Notes: generated by a model from the letters alone, not told the origin. Counted from the stretch's first letter, positions 9,435-19,422 are shown. The stretch is 64,000 bases of DNA from an uncultured Flavobacteriales bacterium (GCA_913063045.1 CAJXYM010000002.1:47825-111824); one strand, 5' to 3'. Program-made: numbers and translations.

Positions 9435-10708
9435 AAAAAATATTAGTAATTTCTTATTATTGGCCTCCTAATTCAGGATCTGGAGTACAAAGGTGGCTTA
9501 AATTTAGTAAGTTTCTTCCTTTATTTAATTGGCAACCAATAATTATTACTCCCTCAAATCCATATTCAGAATTATCTGATTCTAAATTAGAAAAAAATAT
9601 CTCTAATAATATTCAGGTTGTTAAATATCCTATTTGGGAACCATACTCTTTAAAGGATAAGATCTTTGGTAAACGAGATCAATCACAAAACTCTGGTTTA
9701 ATTTCTAATGATGATTCACTTAAAAATAATATCTTTAAGTGGGTAAGGGGCAATTTATTTATTCCAGATCCTAAAAAGTATTGGATAGAACCTACAGTTA
9801 AATCCCTACTTAAAAAAATTAAAGAAGAAAATATTGAATATATTGTTTCAACAGGACCACCTCATTCCATGCATCTTATTGCATTAGAAATTAAGAAGAA
9901 AATCAATAATATTAAATGGATTGCTGACTTTAGAGATCCCTGGAGTAAGCTGGATTTATTAGATGATTTTAATTTATCTAAAAATTCAAGAAGTAAACAT
10001 GAAAGACTTGAATTAGAAGTTTTAAGTAATGCTGATGTAACATTAACAGTCAGCGAATCCTGGGCTAAAGATTTTTTACAATTAGGGGCTAAAAATGTTA
10101 AACTTATTACTAATGGTTACGATAGTGAAGATTTTAATGATTTTAAATCAAAAGAAAATAATAAATTTATTATTGGTCATTATGGTATTTTAAATCATCT
10201 TAGAAATCCTAGTAATTTATGGTTTACTTTAAATCAAATATGCTCTGAAAACTCAGATTTTAATAGTTTATTAGAAATTCATCTTTCTGGTAATATTGAT
10301 AAAATAATTATAGATGAAATAAACTCATTTGCCTTTTTAAAAAATAAATTAAAGTTACTTGGTTATTTAGATCATGAAAATGTAATAGATGCATATGCTT
10401 CATCTTCCTTATTATTACTATTGTTATTTAATTCTGAAAGTGGAAAAGGTAATTACCCTGGAAAATTATTTGAGTATTTAGCAACTAGAAAGCCGATATT
10501 AGCATTTGGTCCAGCATCTAGTGATGTTAAAGTATTATTAGATCAAGGCTATGGCTTATATCACGACTTTAATATTTCTAATAACATTTTAGAAAATTCT
10601 ATTTTAGGTTTTTTCAATAAAACAATTAATTTAAAGACAGTTGAAGATCAAAAATATTCAAGAAAACACTTAACATCCGATCTTGTTAATCTTTTAAATG
10701 ATTTATAA
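9431..10708 (+). CDS. GT4-like glycosyltransferase
   Basis: A 425-residue retaining glycosyltransferase of the GT-B fold. The N-terminus MKKILVISYYWPPNSGSG is the standard glycine-rich start of family 4 enzymes, and WIADFRDPW near residue 170 is typical of Bacteroidota members. The C-terminal domain has a GHYGIL segment and the donor-binding region GNYPGKLFEYLATRKPILAFG, which contains the EX7E-like pattern. No signal or transmembrane segment is present, so it should be cytosolic or peripheral. Its ATG overlaps the YfhO stop in an ATGA junction, and its own stop overlaps the flippase start (TAATG), so the three are one transcript. Donor and acceptor sugars cannot be told from sequence. Confidence 0.88.
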   Translation: MKKILVISYYWPPNSGSGVQRWLKFSKFLPLFNWQPIIITPSNPYSELSDSKLEKNISNNIQVVKYPIWEPYSLKDKIFGKRDQSQNSGLISNDDSLKNNIFKWVRGNLFIPDPKKYWIEPTVKSLLKKIKEENIEYIVSTGPPHSMHLIALEIKKKINNIKWIADFRDPWSKLDLLDDFNLSKNSRSKHERLELEVLSNADVTLTVSESWAKDFLQLGAKNVKLITNGYDSEDFNDFKSKENNKFIIGHYGILNHLRNPSNLWFTLNQICSENSDFNSLLEIHLSGNIDKIIIDEINSFAFLKNKLKLLGYLDHENVIDAYASSSLLLLLLFNSESGKGNYPGKLFEYLATRKPILAFGPASSDVKVLLDQGYGLYHDFNISNNILENSILGFFNKTINLKTVEDQKYSRKHLTSDLVNLLNDL

Positions 10709-12165
10709 TGGGTATTATTAAGAAACAAAGTATTAGTAACTCAATTATTTTTTACATTGGAATGTTTATAGGAGCTATTAACACTATTTTAGTTTACCCT
10801 AATGTATTTAATGAACAGCCTGAGCATTGGGGCTTGATTCAGCTTTTAGTTGCTTATGCAATGGTTATATCAACCTTTTCATCATTTGGCTTTCCTAAAG
10901 TATTAATTAAATTTTTCCCAATTTTTAAAGATAAGAGTAGTTTAATTGGAATATCTTTTCTTTTACCTTCAGTAGGTATTTTTTTATTTCTTTTAATCTA
11001 TTATTTTTTTAAAAATCAAATTTTTGATTTATTAAATATTGACCCTTCACTTCAGGAGAATTTTATCTATATCTTTATTTTAGTTTTTTGTATCTCAGCA
11101 TACGATATACTTACATCTATTTCTAGATCACATCTTGATGCTGTTACTCCTGTTATTTTCAATGAATTTTTTCTAAAAATATACACTTTTATTATTTTAG
11201 TAATTCATGGGTTCAAGTTTGTTGATTTTAATCAATTTTTATTGCTTTATATTACTGGTTATTTTTTTAAATTATTATTATTATTATATTTCCAATTTAC
11301 TAGAGAAAGAATGTCTTTTTCTTTAGACTTTAGAAATCTAGAACTTAAAAAAATTCTCACATTTGGTTTTTTTGTTTTTGCTGGAGGACTTTCGATAATT
11401 CTTGTTACTCGACTTGATATGCTAATGATTGGATATTTGATGAATTTAGAGCATGTCGCATTTTATACTCTCGCATTTTTTATTGGAAATGCCATAGCTG
11501 TTCCTGGTAGATCCGTAATTACAATTTCAGTTCCTTTATTATCAAAAGCTTGGGAGGAAAAGAACTTGAAAGAAATTGCTACTATTTATTCTAAATCTGC
11601 TATAAATCAATTGATTGTCTCTGGTTTTTTCTTTATTCTTATTTGGTTAAATATTGATGATATTTTCTCTTTACTTCCTGAGAAGTTTACGCATGGGAAA
11701 TGGGTAGTTTTTTACATTGGTATTGCTCAATTAATAAATATGTCTTGTGGAGTTAATGGTGCCATTATTGTTAACTCTGATTATTTTAGATATGATTTAT
11801 ATACTAACATTATTCTTTTAATTATTACTATAATCTCTAATCTAATATTAATTCCTTTATATGGCATTGATGGTGCAGCAATGGCAACTGCTATTTCACT
11901 AATGTTATTTAATTTTATAAGGGTAGGGATTATTTATTTTAAAATGCAAATACAGCCTTTTACTAAAAAAACATTAATTACATTTTTAAGTCTTTTGTTA
12001 ACTTATTTTTTAGTGAATTTAATTCCGGTTTCACTTAATGTATATATTGATATAATAATTAGATCAATAGTTGCACTAGTTATTTTTATGCCTTTATGTT
12101 TGAAACTAAACTTATCGGTTGATATTAATCAATTATATATCCAATTACTTAAAAGAATTATTTGA
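10708..12165 (+). CDS. Polysaccharide flippase (Wzx/MATE-like)
   Basis: A 485-residue integral membrane protein with about 12-14 predicted helices and no signal peptide. It begins GIIKKQSISNSIIFYIGMFIGAINT, the usual start of Bacteroidota oligosaccharide flippases, with conserved loops around RLDMLMIGYLMN and IPLYGIDGAAMATAIS. By family it moves lipid-linked oligosaccharides across the inner membrane. It ends the plus-strand glycan run; its last eight bases overlap the 3' end of the convergent glycosyltransferase gene. Confidence 0.88.
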   Translation: MGIIKKQSISNSIIFYIGMFIGAINTILVYPNVFNEQPEHWGLIQLLVAYAMVISTFSSFGFPKVLIKFFPIFKDKSSLIGISFLLPSVGIFLFLLIYYFFKNQIFDLLNIDPSLQENFIYIFILVFCISAYDILTSISRSHLDAVTPVIFNEFFLKIYTFIILVIHGFKFVDFNQFLLLYITGYFFKLLLLLYFQFTRERMSFSLDFRNLELKKILTFGFFVFAGGLSIILVTRLDMLMIGYLMNLEHVAFYTLAFFIGNAIAVPGRSVITISVPLLSKAWEEKNLKEIATIYSKSAINQLIVSGFFFILIWLNIDDIFSLLPEKFTHGKWVVFYIGIAQLINMSCGVNGAIIVNSDYFRYDLYTNIILLIITIISNLILIPLYGIDGAAMATAISLMLFNFIRVGIIYFKMQIQPFTKKTLITFLSLLLTYFLVNLIPVSLNVYIDIIIRSIVALVIFMPLCLKLNLSVDINQLYIQLLKRII

Positions 12166-13051
12166 AAATTGTTTTAATTGTCGCAGATACTATCCACAAG
12201 TTTTTTAAATATTTAAATTCATTTTCTGTTCGGAAATAGCTAAGTATTAAATTAATAGGGATTTCAAAAGTTTGTTTTATTAATTTTCCAAATACTAAAA
12301 TATATGATTTAATATTTTTTTCATTTAATAACCTGCTGTTAAATTGGATAGCACTCAAACTTATCCTTTCTTTTACATATTCTTTTTCCATTTTAAACTT
12401 TGCTTCAAAGTGAATAATACTCATTTCAGAAATATTATAAAGTTTCACATTTTCAAGCTGTTTTAATATTCTATAAAATAATTCTGATTCTTCGCCAAGA
12501 CCCAGTTTTTTTCCTTTCATACCTAAATTTGTATTAAAGTTTCCTGCCTCATTAAATATTGTTTTAGGAATACACATATTTCCGCCAGAGAAACCATCAT
12601 TAGCTGTAAGAGTGTCTAAATATCCATCTTCATCCTTAAAGCTTCTGATAAAATATTTAGGATCTATCCATGAAGGACAATTGACTTCAAAATTAGGATA
12701 TATAGGTCCCCCATATATATGTTCTTTTCTTTCTTTTTTAAGCTCACTTAGAAGTGCATCTAACCATTTATCACTAATTGTAGCATCATCATCTATAAAG
12801 GCCAGGTAGGTCCCTAAAGCTACTTCAATTCCTTTGTTTCTTGCAAAACTTAGTCCTTGTTTTTTTTCTAAATAATATTTTATAATATTAGATTTATGAT
12901 CTTTTATATATTGCTTCGTATTGTCATTGCTATTATTATCAATAATAATTAGTTCAATGTTCTTTTCTTTTATCTGATTTAGTATTGAGTTAACACATAA
13001 TTCAAGAAATTTTACTCGATTATATGTGCATATAATGATACTTAGAACCAT
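12158..13051 (-). CDS. GT2 family glycosyltransferase
   Basis: A 297-residue inverting GT-A enzyme. It shows the family start MVLSIIICTYNR, the nucleotide-binding IIDNNSNDNT, the acceptor-region GLSFARNKGIEVALG and the metal-binding DxD as FIDDDA at about residue 90. A GGNMCIPK segment follows at about residue 158. There are no membrane segments apart from a weakly hydrophobic C-terminus. The start overlaps the end of the upstream sulfotransferase gene by ten bases. It is the last gene of the nadC-yihY-peptidase-sulfotransferase operon. The sugar is unknown; the paired sulfotransferases suggest a sulfated surface glycan. Confidence 0.9.
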   Translation of the reverse strand: MVLSIIICTYNRVKFLELCVNSILNQIKEKNIELIIIDNNSNDNTKQYIKDHKSNIIKYYLEKKQGLSFARNKGIEVALGTYLAFIDDDATISDKWLDALLSELKKERKEHIYGGPIYPNFEVNCPSWIDPKYFIRSFKDEDGYLDTLTANDGFSGGNMCIPKTIFNEAGNFNTNLGMKGKKLGLGEESELFYRILKQLENVKLYNISEMSIIHFEAKFKMEKEYVKERISLSAIQFNSRLLNEKNIKSYILVFGKLIKQTFEIPINLILSYFRTENEFKYLKNLWIVSATIKTIFK

Positions 13052-13719
13052 TTTTTAATTTTATTAATGATTGATTCCTTTTGACTCTTAAGCTTGGTAT
13101 TATGTTTAAATTCTTTGTCAATACTTCTTTGATGTTTGTAATTTAAAAAGTCTAATATGTTATTTTTCCCATCTTCTGAGTTTAAGTCCTGAATAGTCCA
13201 TATTTTAATATTTTCTGGATATTTTTTTGATAAATTATTGGTTTCCTGAAGATATTCATCCCAATATTTTTCTAAAGCTTCTTCTTTGTTTTCTATATTA
13301 TATTTGGGATAGCAAGGATCCCATTTATCATCAAAATCCCATTTTTCACCATCATGCTTAAACCAATGATTTCTACCTTCTGTCTTTTTTAAATAACTTT
13401 TAACCACTTCTTTTTTATCTCTAACCATAACAATAACTCTAACATTTGGGTGTTTCTTTATTATTAAGTCTATATAAGGGAGAAAATACATGCCAGTATC
13501 TCCAATATATTCATTATTGTTTTCTTGCTTTAATAGAAAATTAAGCCAGCTTAATAATTCTTCTTCATCGTTATTCCACTTTATTAGTTTACGTAACTTA
13601 TGTGAATCAAGTCTTCCCTCATGTAACATTTGTACAGATCGCTGTGCAGAAAGAAATTTTGACAGTGATACACTTCCACATCTTCCTGTTCCAATAGATA
13701 TTATAAGTTTTTTTTGCAT
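13042..13719 (-). CDS. Sulfotransferase-like protein (PAPS-type)
   Basis: A 225-residue protein with the two phosphate-binding motifs of PAPS-dependent sulfotransferases. These are an N-terminal P-loop-like SIGTGRCGSVSLSKFL (5'-phosphosulfate loop) and VIVMVRDKKEVVKSYLKK near residue 95-112, with the Arg and Ser that contact the 3' phosphate. It has no signal peptide. It resembles short bacterial sulfotransferases of glycans and differs clearly from its upstream neighbour, so the two probably have distinct acceptors. The gene starts one base after the upstream stop, and its 3' end overlaps the GT2 gene. A nucleotide kinase-like P-loop protein is the main alternative. Confidence 0.78.
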   Translation of the reverse strand: MQKKLIISIGTGRCGSVSLSKFLSAQRSVQMLHEGRLDSHKLRKLIKWNNDEEELLSWLNFLLKQENNNEYIGDTGMYFLPYIDLIIKKHPNVRVIVMVRDKKEVVKSYLKKTEGRNHWFKHDGEKWDFDDKWDPCYPKYNIENKEEALEKYWDEYLQETNNLSKKYPENIKIWTIQDLNSEDGKNNILDFLNYKHQRSIDKEFKHNTKLKSQKESIINKIKKWF

Positions 13720-13720
13720 T

Positions 13721-14470
13721 TTAAAAATTAATTAAACTGTAATCATATTTTTCAACCTCGCTATTATACAAATCAATTATCTTTTTGATTTTATGTCTTT
13801 CAAATATATTCTTACTTTGTTTTTGCCAAATTTTAAAATACTTATCATTAATACCTTGCTTAATAGGGATATCAGAAGGCATGATCTTTGTATCTAAAAA
13901 TTTAGAGATAGAATTTAGAACGTGTTCTTGGTTATCAATTAATTCTTCATATTTAATATTAAGAACATTTTTAAGCTTGATACTATCATTATTGAATGTT
14001 TCATGACATAACAGCCAATGTTTTATTAAATCTTTTAATGATGTTTTTGACCATTTTTTCGAGGCTAAGGATGTGGCTATAGGATGTCTTGTTAAATTTA
14101 TAAAATAACTATTTGGAAACATTGCTTGTAAAAACTTAGTCCTAATAATATTTGGCGGAGATTTCTCTAAAAGAAATTCTTTTTCATTATCCCAATACCG
14201 TGACCATTGTTTGAAAAGTTTGATTCTATTTTCTTCTGTAACTAAAATAGAATTTTCATCGAGTTTTGCTGAAGGATCAAATCCAAATCTTCCTACACCT
14301 CCAAATTCATATGCTGGTTTATATATATTTTGTACATGTTGTCCTTCATCTTCTATTTCATTTGTGTTACTTAAGCCAGAAATATTGTTATTTTGTTTTA
14401 GTATCTTATATAATAATGATGTACCGCTTCTGTGTAGCCCAGAAATAAAGATAATTTTTTTCTTGTTCAT
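13721..14470 (-). CDS. Sulfotransferase family protein
   Basis: A 249-residue protein with a PAPS 5'-phosphosulfate loop at about residues 9-18 (ISGLHRSGTSLLYKIL) and a 3'-phosphate motif NLTRHPIATSLASKKW at about 125-140. The segment LLEKSPPNI between them is typical of the Sulfotransfer_3 group. The ATG at 14470 was chosen because it lies just upstream of the P-loop strand and four bases after the peptidase stop. An in-frame ATG at 14497 would overlap the peptidase gene. It is expected in the cytosol, sulfating a hydroxyl on a glycan or small-molecule acceptor. It forms a pair with the downstream sulfotransferase. Confidence 0.85.
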   Translation of the reverse strand: MNKKKIIFISGLHRSGTSLLYKILKQNNNISGLSNTNEIEDEGQHVQNIYKPAYEFGGVGRFGFDPSAKLDENSILVTEENRIKLFKQWSRYWDNEKEFLLEKSPPNIIRTKFLQAMFPNSYFINLTRHPIATSLASKKWSKTSLKDLIKHWLLCHETFNNDSIKLKNVLNIKYEELIDNQEHVLNSISKFLDTKIMPSDIPIKQGINDKYFKIWQKQSKNIFERHKIKKIIDLYNSEVEKYDYSLINF

Positions 14471-14474
14471 CAAT

Positions 14475-17400
14475 TTAAAAAGTTTTGTTAATTCCAATAA
14501 GCCATCTCATATTTATATAACTATCTTCTTGTTCAGGAATCACATTTAATATAAGAGGTAAATCTAGTCTAATAGTAAGCGGTCTAATTGTTTCTAATGG
14601 ACCAAAATTCCTGAATGAATATGTAAATCCTAGTCCTGCATCAGCTCTTACATCTATCAAAGCTTCTTTAATATTATTTTTTTTAATACTTTCATTTGTA
14701 ATTGAACCTGCATCAGCGAAAACATATGAACTTAGATTTGTTTTTCTAAGAAAATTAGGAAGGTAGTTGGTATAATCAATTTCTATATTTATTGAAGCAC
14801 CAGAGGTACCTTGATAGTTAAAAGTTAACTCTCTATTCTCTATATCAGGAACTAAATATCCTGCATACCCCCTCAGGTTTAATCCGCCTCCAGCATGAAA
14901 ATGATTTGTATTATTTTCAAAACCTACATAATCTTGTGGTATAAATCCAGTTGATCTTGTATATTTACTATTCATTAATTCTTCATTATTAGCTCCAGCA
15001 AGATGCAGCATACTTTCCTTCGCCCAATTATCTCCCGAGCCAATTTGCATAAATAATCTACTCTTAATTTTTAGCTTATTAATCCTTGTTGAATTGATAT
15101 TAGAAAAAATAAATTTTTGATAATCATAATCAGAACCTATTGCAGAGCTTTGAAGACTTAAATTAATAGATCCTTTACCATTTTTATATTTATACTCTTT
15201 TTTTAAGCTTACATCTATTCGGTTATTTAATTTTTGAGTATCCCATAATTCTGGGTAAAGTAAATAGTTTTCAGATTTTGTTCTATATAAACTCAAAAGT
15301 TTAATCGATAGCGTGTAGTTCTTTTTAAGACTATATTTATTAAGAGATAATGAATTTACATATAGTCCCTCTAAAAATTCTGTATTTAAGTTTACTCGGG
15401 TATTTAAACTTATATTATCAATATTAGAATTATAATTAAATTTATAAGAATAAGTATTATAATTTTCACTATTTGATATATCATTTTGTTGTAACAGCGA
15501 AGTATTTATCCATGCTGAAGCATCAAAAAGATGATGATGGTTTAGGTAGCCTCCTTTAATATTAAATCCAAGTTTCATTCCATCATAATTATTCCACCAT
15601 ATGTCAGGCCTATATTTTACCTCATATTTTGTCCAATCTGGAGATTGCCAAAGGTTATGATCAAAAGTATATGAAATATTATTTTTTGAATTATTATCTG
15701 GCATATATGCATCAGCTAGTCTATTACTAGGGTCAATAATTACTTCTTTTATACCTGTTGGCACTTCTAATTCAACATTGTATTCAGGATATAATAAATC
15801 CCAACCATGCCACTTTGCTAGTATTGTAGCATCGGTTTTTTTTATAAACCAAGTATTAGGAATGTGATAGTTGTATACTTTTAAATCGTTAGAAATAATT
15901 GTGAAATCAATAGGCATTTGCATTCTTGATTTTCTTTTAAATCTGATGTTAAATTTATCTCCTCCTTTATTTTTTGTACTAACAGAATAATCTATTCTTT
16001 TTTTAGATTCTAACCATTGATCAAAGAACCAATTCAGATCAACTTTAGTGTACTCAATAATAGCGTCTCTAAAGTCATCTGTATATGGATGTGCAATTTT
16101 CCATTTAGCAAAATAATACTTCATAGCATTAAGAAATAGATCATCGCCTAAGACATATTGAAGGTTATAGAGCATAGCAGCAGTTTTATAGTATACATGT
16201 CTATAGCCTCCACCGTGGCTTAAAGCACCATTGAAGCCATCAGAGTGAGTTGAAATTACAGGATCATGAAATTTAGTAGCATCTCTCATGTATGAGTTGT
16301 AAATTTCTGAATCAATTGCTTTTGTAGGCTTGTGGAATCTTTTTTTATACTTATTTTCTGGAATATCTTCTATTACATAATCTCCATCTATTTTTATCAT
16401 AGCCCAAGCAGTTAAAAATTGAGTAAACCCTTCATCTAGTAAAGCTCTATATGTTTCATTATTACCAATTTGTCCAAAGAACCAATTGTGACCAATTTCA
16501 TGTGCAAGTAAATCTCTGTATCCAGGGTCTGAACCTCCATCTAAGGTAATCATTGGATATTCCATTCCATCTCTGGCGTCAGCAACAATCATTTTATGAT
16601 AAGTATACATACCAATATCGTTAGAAAAAACTTCAATAACTTTTGCCGAGAAATCAGCAGCATTTTGCCATTTGCTTGCATGTGGTTCTTGAGCTAAAGA
16701 ATAGCAGACTTTATTTTTCCACCAGGATTCTCCAATTCTATATGTTGGGTCAGCAGTAAATGCAAAATCATGAACATTTTCGGCATGAAATTTCCATATT
16801 TTTCTCTCGTTTTCATTATATTCAGTAATAACAGAGGGTAAGGATCCCCATTCTTTATTTTTAAAGTTTTTAATGTCTAATTTTGCTCTTAAGTCTTTTG
16901 GAAGAACTTCTTCTCTGTTTAATAGAAAACCAGTAGCTCCAACAACAAAGTCAGATGAGAAGTTTAGTTCTACATCAAATGATCCAAAATCTCCATAAAA
17001 CTCTTTTCCTAGATGCTGGTCAGTTGTCCAGCCAAATTTAGCATCATAAACAGATATTCTTGGATACCAATGAACTCCGTTATAGTGTTTAAATCCCCAA
17101 GAGTTATAAGTTTTCATTCGTCTACGTAAACCTCCAATATCGAAATATGTTTTGAAATTAATATTAAAAGTTACGCTTTCACCAGGCATTAATGATTCTG
17201 TTAAAAAAACTTTTAAAATAGTATTATCTAGTTCTGTTTTAAGATCTACACCTTCACTCGATATTTTTTCAATTTCTGTTCCAAGCTTTTGAGCTTCGTA
17301 CTTCCCGTATTTTGGAGAATTTCCATTTTGTTTTTGGAGCTCAGAAAGATAGGAGTCAGGCTGAAAAGCATTCTGGTATAAGTGAAAATATACATAATCT

Positions 17401-17654
17401 AATTTGTCAGGAGAATTATTGAAATAAGTTAGTACTTCTTCAGCACTTATTATATCAGTTTTTTCGTCAACATAGGCATTAATCTTATAGGAAACATCTT
17501 GTTGCCAATAATCTTTATTTGGAGTTTTATTTTTCCAATAGTTTGGGTTATCTAAATTTCTGTAAGTATCAGGCCTTGACAATGCATCATAACTTGATTG
17601 TGAAAAAAGAGTAATAGAATAGAAAGATAATAATATGATTAAATATTTATTCAT
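14475..17654 (-). CDS. M1 metallopeptidase fused to an Omp85-like beta-barrel
   Basis: A protein of 1059 residues from the ATG at 17654, which starts a clear signal peptide (MNKYLIILLSFYSITLFSQ). An upstream in-frame ATG at 17693 would overlap yihY and bury the signal. Residues about 40-650 are an M1 gluzincin aminopeptidase: HEIGHNWF at about 385, with the third zinc ligand Glu in LLDEGFTQF about 20 residues later. GGMEN-type residues are replaced by a DGMEYPMITLDGG segment. Residues about 690-1059 are beta-rich, with an LRGY motif at about 925, a later FADAGS and a terminal strand set ending GINKTF. This is the look of an Omp85-type barrel with its L6 (V/L)RG(F/Y) motif. I infer an outer-membrane-anchored peptidase. 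Confidence 0.85.
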   Translation of the reverse strand: MNKYLIILLSFYSITLFSQSSYDALSRPDTYRNLDNPNYWKNKTPNKDYWQQDVSYKINAYVDEKTDIISAEEVLTYFNNSPDKLDYVYFHLYQNAFQPDSYLSELQKQNGNSPKYGKYEAQKLGTEIEKISSEGVDLKTELDNTILKVFLTESLMPGESVTFNINFKTYFDIGGLRRRMKTYNSWGFKHYNGVHWYPRISVYDAKFGWTTDQHLGKEFYGDFGSFDVELNFSSDFVVGATGFLLNREEVLPKDLRAKLDIKNFKNKEWGSLPSVITEYNENERKIWKFHAENVHDFAFTADPTYRIGESWWKNKVCYSLAQEPHASKWQNAADFSAKVIEVFSNDIGMYTYHKMIVADARDGMEYPMITLDGGSDPGYRDLLAHEIGHNWFFGQIGNNETYRALLDEGFTQFLTAWAMIKIDGDYVIEDIPENKYKKRFHKPTKAIDSEIYNSYMRDATKFHDPVISTHSDGFNGALSHGGGYRHVYYKTAAMLYNLQYVLGDDLFLNAMKYYFAKWKIAHPYTDDFRDAIIEYTKVDLNWFFDQWLESKKRIDYSVSTKNKGGDKFNIRFKRKSRMQMPIDFTIISNDLKVYNYHIPNTWFIKKTDATILAKWHGWDLLYPEYNVELEVPTGIKEVIIDPSNRLADAYMPDNNSKNNISYTFDHNLWQSPDWTKYEVKYRPDIWWNNYDGMKLGFNIKGGYLNHHHLFDASAWINTSLLQQNDISNSENYNTYSYKFNYNSNIDNISLNTRVNLNTEFLEGLYVNSLSLNKYSLKKNYTLSIKLLSLYRTKSENYLLYPELWDTQKLNNRIDVSLKKEYKYKNGKGSINLSLQSSAIGSDYDYQKFIFSNINSTRINKLKIKSRLFMQIGSGDNWAKESMLHLAGANNEELMNSKYTRSTGFIPQDYVGFENNTNHFHAGGGLNLRGYAGYLVPDIENRELTFNYQGTSGASINIEIDYTNYLPNFLRKTNLSSYVFADAGSITNESIKKNNIKEALIDVRADAGLGFTYSFRNFGPLETIRPLTIRLDLPLILNVIPEQEDSYINMRWLIGINKTF

Positions 17655-17658
17655 AGTT

Positions 17659-18558
17659 TTATAATTGTTGTTGTTCTTTATTTTTTTTCGCATTTATTAT
17701 ACTAGCATCTATTTCAAAACCAGTTAATAGGATAATTGCGTTAAAATACATCCATAATAATATGATTATAAGTGTACCAATAGACCCATAAATTTTGTTG
17801 TATTGAGCAAAGTTATCGATATAATAACTAAAACCTAATGATGTCAGAATAATAAATAAAGTTGCAAATATTGCTCCTGGAGAAAATGTCTTCCATGTTT
17901 TTTTATGTGAAGGTCCCAGATTAAATATTGTAGATATTACTAGAAATAACATGCTAATCAAAATTAGCCACTTAGCAGAGTTAAATAATATCTTTTCATT
18001 ACTTTCAATGAAGTTGTAATCTATTAGATAGTTGATAGTAATCTTTCCAAATATTATTAAGCTTATTGCTACAAATAACATTATCGATAAGGCTATTGTT
18101 AGCATTAGTGATAGTGCTCTTTGTTTAAGTATTGATTGAGTCTCTGAAATATGATAAGAGGCATTGAATGCCTCAATTAATGAATTAATCCCATTAGTTG
18201 AAAAATATAAAGCTAAAATAAAACCAATAGATAATAATCCTCCTCTTTGATTATTTATTATGTCATCTAAAGTTGTAAAAGTAATTTCACTAGTTGATGG
18301 AGGTAAAATATTTATAAGTATTTCCATTAATGTTTCTTGGAACCCACTTATAGGGATGTATGGTATTAATGTGAAAAGAACAATAATTGAGGGGAAAAAT
18401 GCTAAAAAAAAATTAAATGCTAAAGATGAGGCTCTAGTTGTAATTGCTCCTTCAACTAGACCTATGTAAAAGAATTTTGCTATCTCATAAATACTAAGCC
18501 CACCTAGACCAATTGGTTTTATTGATTTAGTTAATTTTATGATATCAAGTTTTTTCAT
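17659..18558 (-). CDS. YihY/BrkB family inner-membrane protein
   Basis: A 299-residue protein with about six transmembrane helices. The family-typical segments are the early TRASSLAFNFFLAFFPSIIVLFTLIPYIP and the later YGSIGTLIIILLWMYFNAIILLTGFEID. YihY proteins were once annotated ribonuclease BN, but the family is a membrane protein of unresolved function; transport is suspected. The start overlaps the nadC stop by four bases, and the stop is four bases before the preferred start of the M1 peptidase, so the genes share a transcript. Confidence 0.88.
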   Translation of the reverse strand: MKKLDIIKLTKSIKPIGLGGLSIYEIAKFFYIGLVEGAITTRASSLAFNFFLAFFPSIIVLFTLIPYIPISGFQETLMEILINILPPSTSEITFTTLDDIINNQRGGLLSIGFILALYFSTNGINSLIEAFNASYHISETQSILKQRALSLMLTIALSIMLFVAISLIIFGKITINYLIDYNFIESNEKILFNSAKWLILISMLFLVISTIFNLGPSHKKTWKTFSPGAIFATLFIILTSLGFSYYIDNFAQYNKIYGSIGTLIIILLWMYFNAIILLTGFEIDASIINAKKNKEQQQL

Positions 18559-19397
18559 TCAGCTTTTAGACTTAAATCAAAGTTTTTTGCTGAATGAGTA
18601 ATTGCCCCAACAGAAATATAGTCAACTCCACATTTTGCATAATCCAAAATATTATTAGCATTTATATCTCCAGAAGACTCTGTCTGACATTTATTGTTAA
18701 TTAAATTAACTGCATTTGCTGTTTCAGCTATACTAAAGTTATCTAAAAGTATTCTATCTACTTCAGAATATTTTAATATTTGTTTAACTTCATTTAGATT
18801 TCTTGCTTCAACAATAATATCTAATTTTTTATTATTTTCAGAAAGATATTTAATTGTTTTATTTATAGCATTGTCAATACCTTGGGCATAATCAATATGA
18901 TTATCTTTTATCATAATTTTATCATATAGACCAAATCTATGATTATATCCTCCTCCTAATTTTACTGCCCACTTTTCAAGATGTCTATTTAATGGAGTTG
19001 TTTTTCTAGTATCTAGAATCTTTGTATTAGTAGATTTTATTAATTGTGATAATTCATATGTTTTGGTAGCAATCCCACTCATTCTTTGCATACAATTAAG
19101 TACTAGTCTCTCAGCTTTTAGAATAGATATTGCATTACCGTGAACATGAAATGCAATATTATTTTTTGAGACAATAGCTCCATCATTGATATGCTGTATA
19201 AATTTAATTTTACTATCAACGACTTTAAAGATCCTCTCAGCTAAATCTATACCAGCAATTATACCATCATCCTTTATGAGAAGTTTAGCTTTACTGACAC
19301 TATTTTTATCAATACAAGCTAAAGAAGTATGGTCTCCATCTTTTATATCTTCTTGTAAAGAGTTTTTAATAAAACTTTCTAGTTCTTGTATACTCAT
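18555..19397 (-). CDS. nadC: Nicotinate-nucleotide pyrophosphorylase (carboxylating)
   Basis: Converts quinolinate and PRPP to nicotinate mononucleotide in de novo NAD synthesis. It has 280 residues, the normal length. Visible active-site features are LNCMQRMSGIAT, TRKTTP at about 136-141, KLGGGYNHRFGLYDKIMIKDNH at about 150-172, and the C-terminal GVDYISVGAITHS phosphate-binding segment. It is the first gene of a six-gene minus-strand operon. A TATTTTTG element lies 25 bases upstream of the ATG. The nadA and nadB partners are not in this window. Confidence 0.95.
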   Translation of the reverse strand: MSIQELESFIKNSLQEDIKDGDHTSLACIDKNSVSKAKLLIKDDGIIAGIDLAERIFKVVDSKIKFIQHINDGAIVSKNNIAFHVHGNAISILKAERLVLNCMQRMSGIATKTYELSQLIKSTNTKILDTRKTTPLNRHLEKWAVKLGGGYNHRFGLYDKIMIKDNHIDYAQGIDNAINKTIKYLSENNKKLDIIVEARNLNEVKQILKYSEVDRILLDNFSIAETANAVNLINNKCQTESSGDINANNILDYAKCGVDYISVGAITHSAKNFDLSLKAE

Positions 19398-19422
19398 GAA
19401 AAAACAAATTATTATTATTGCT

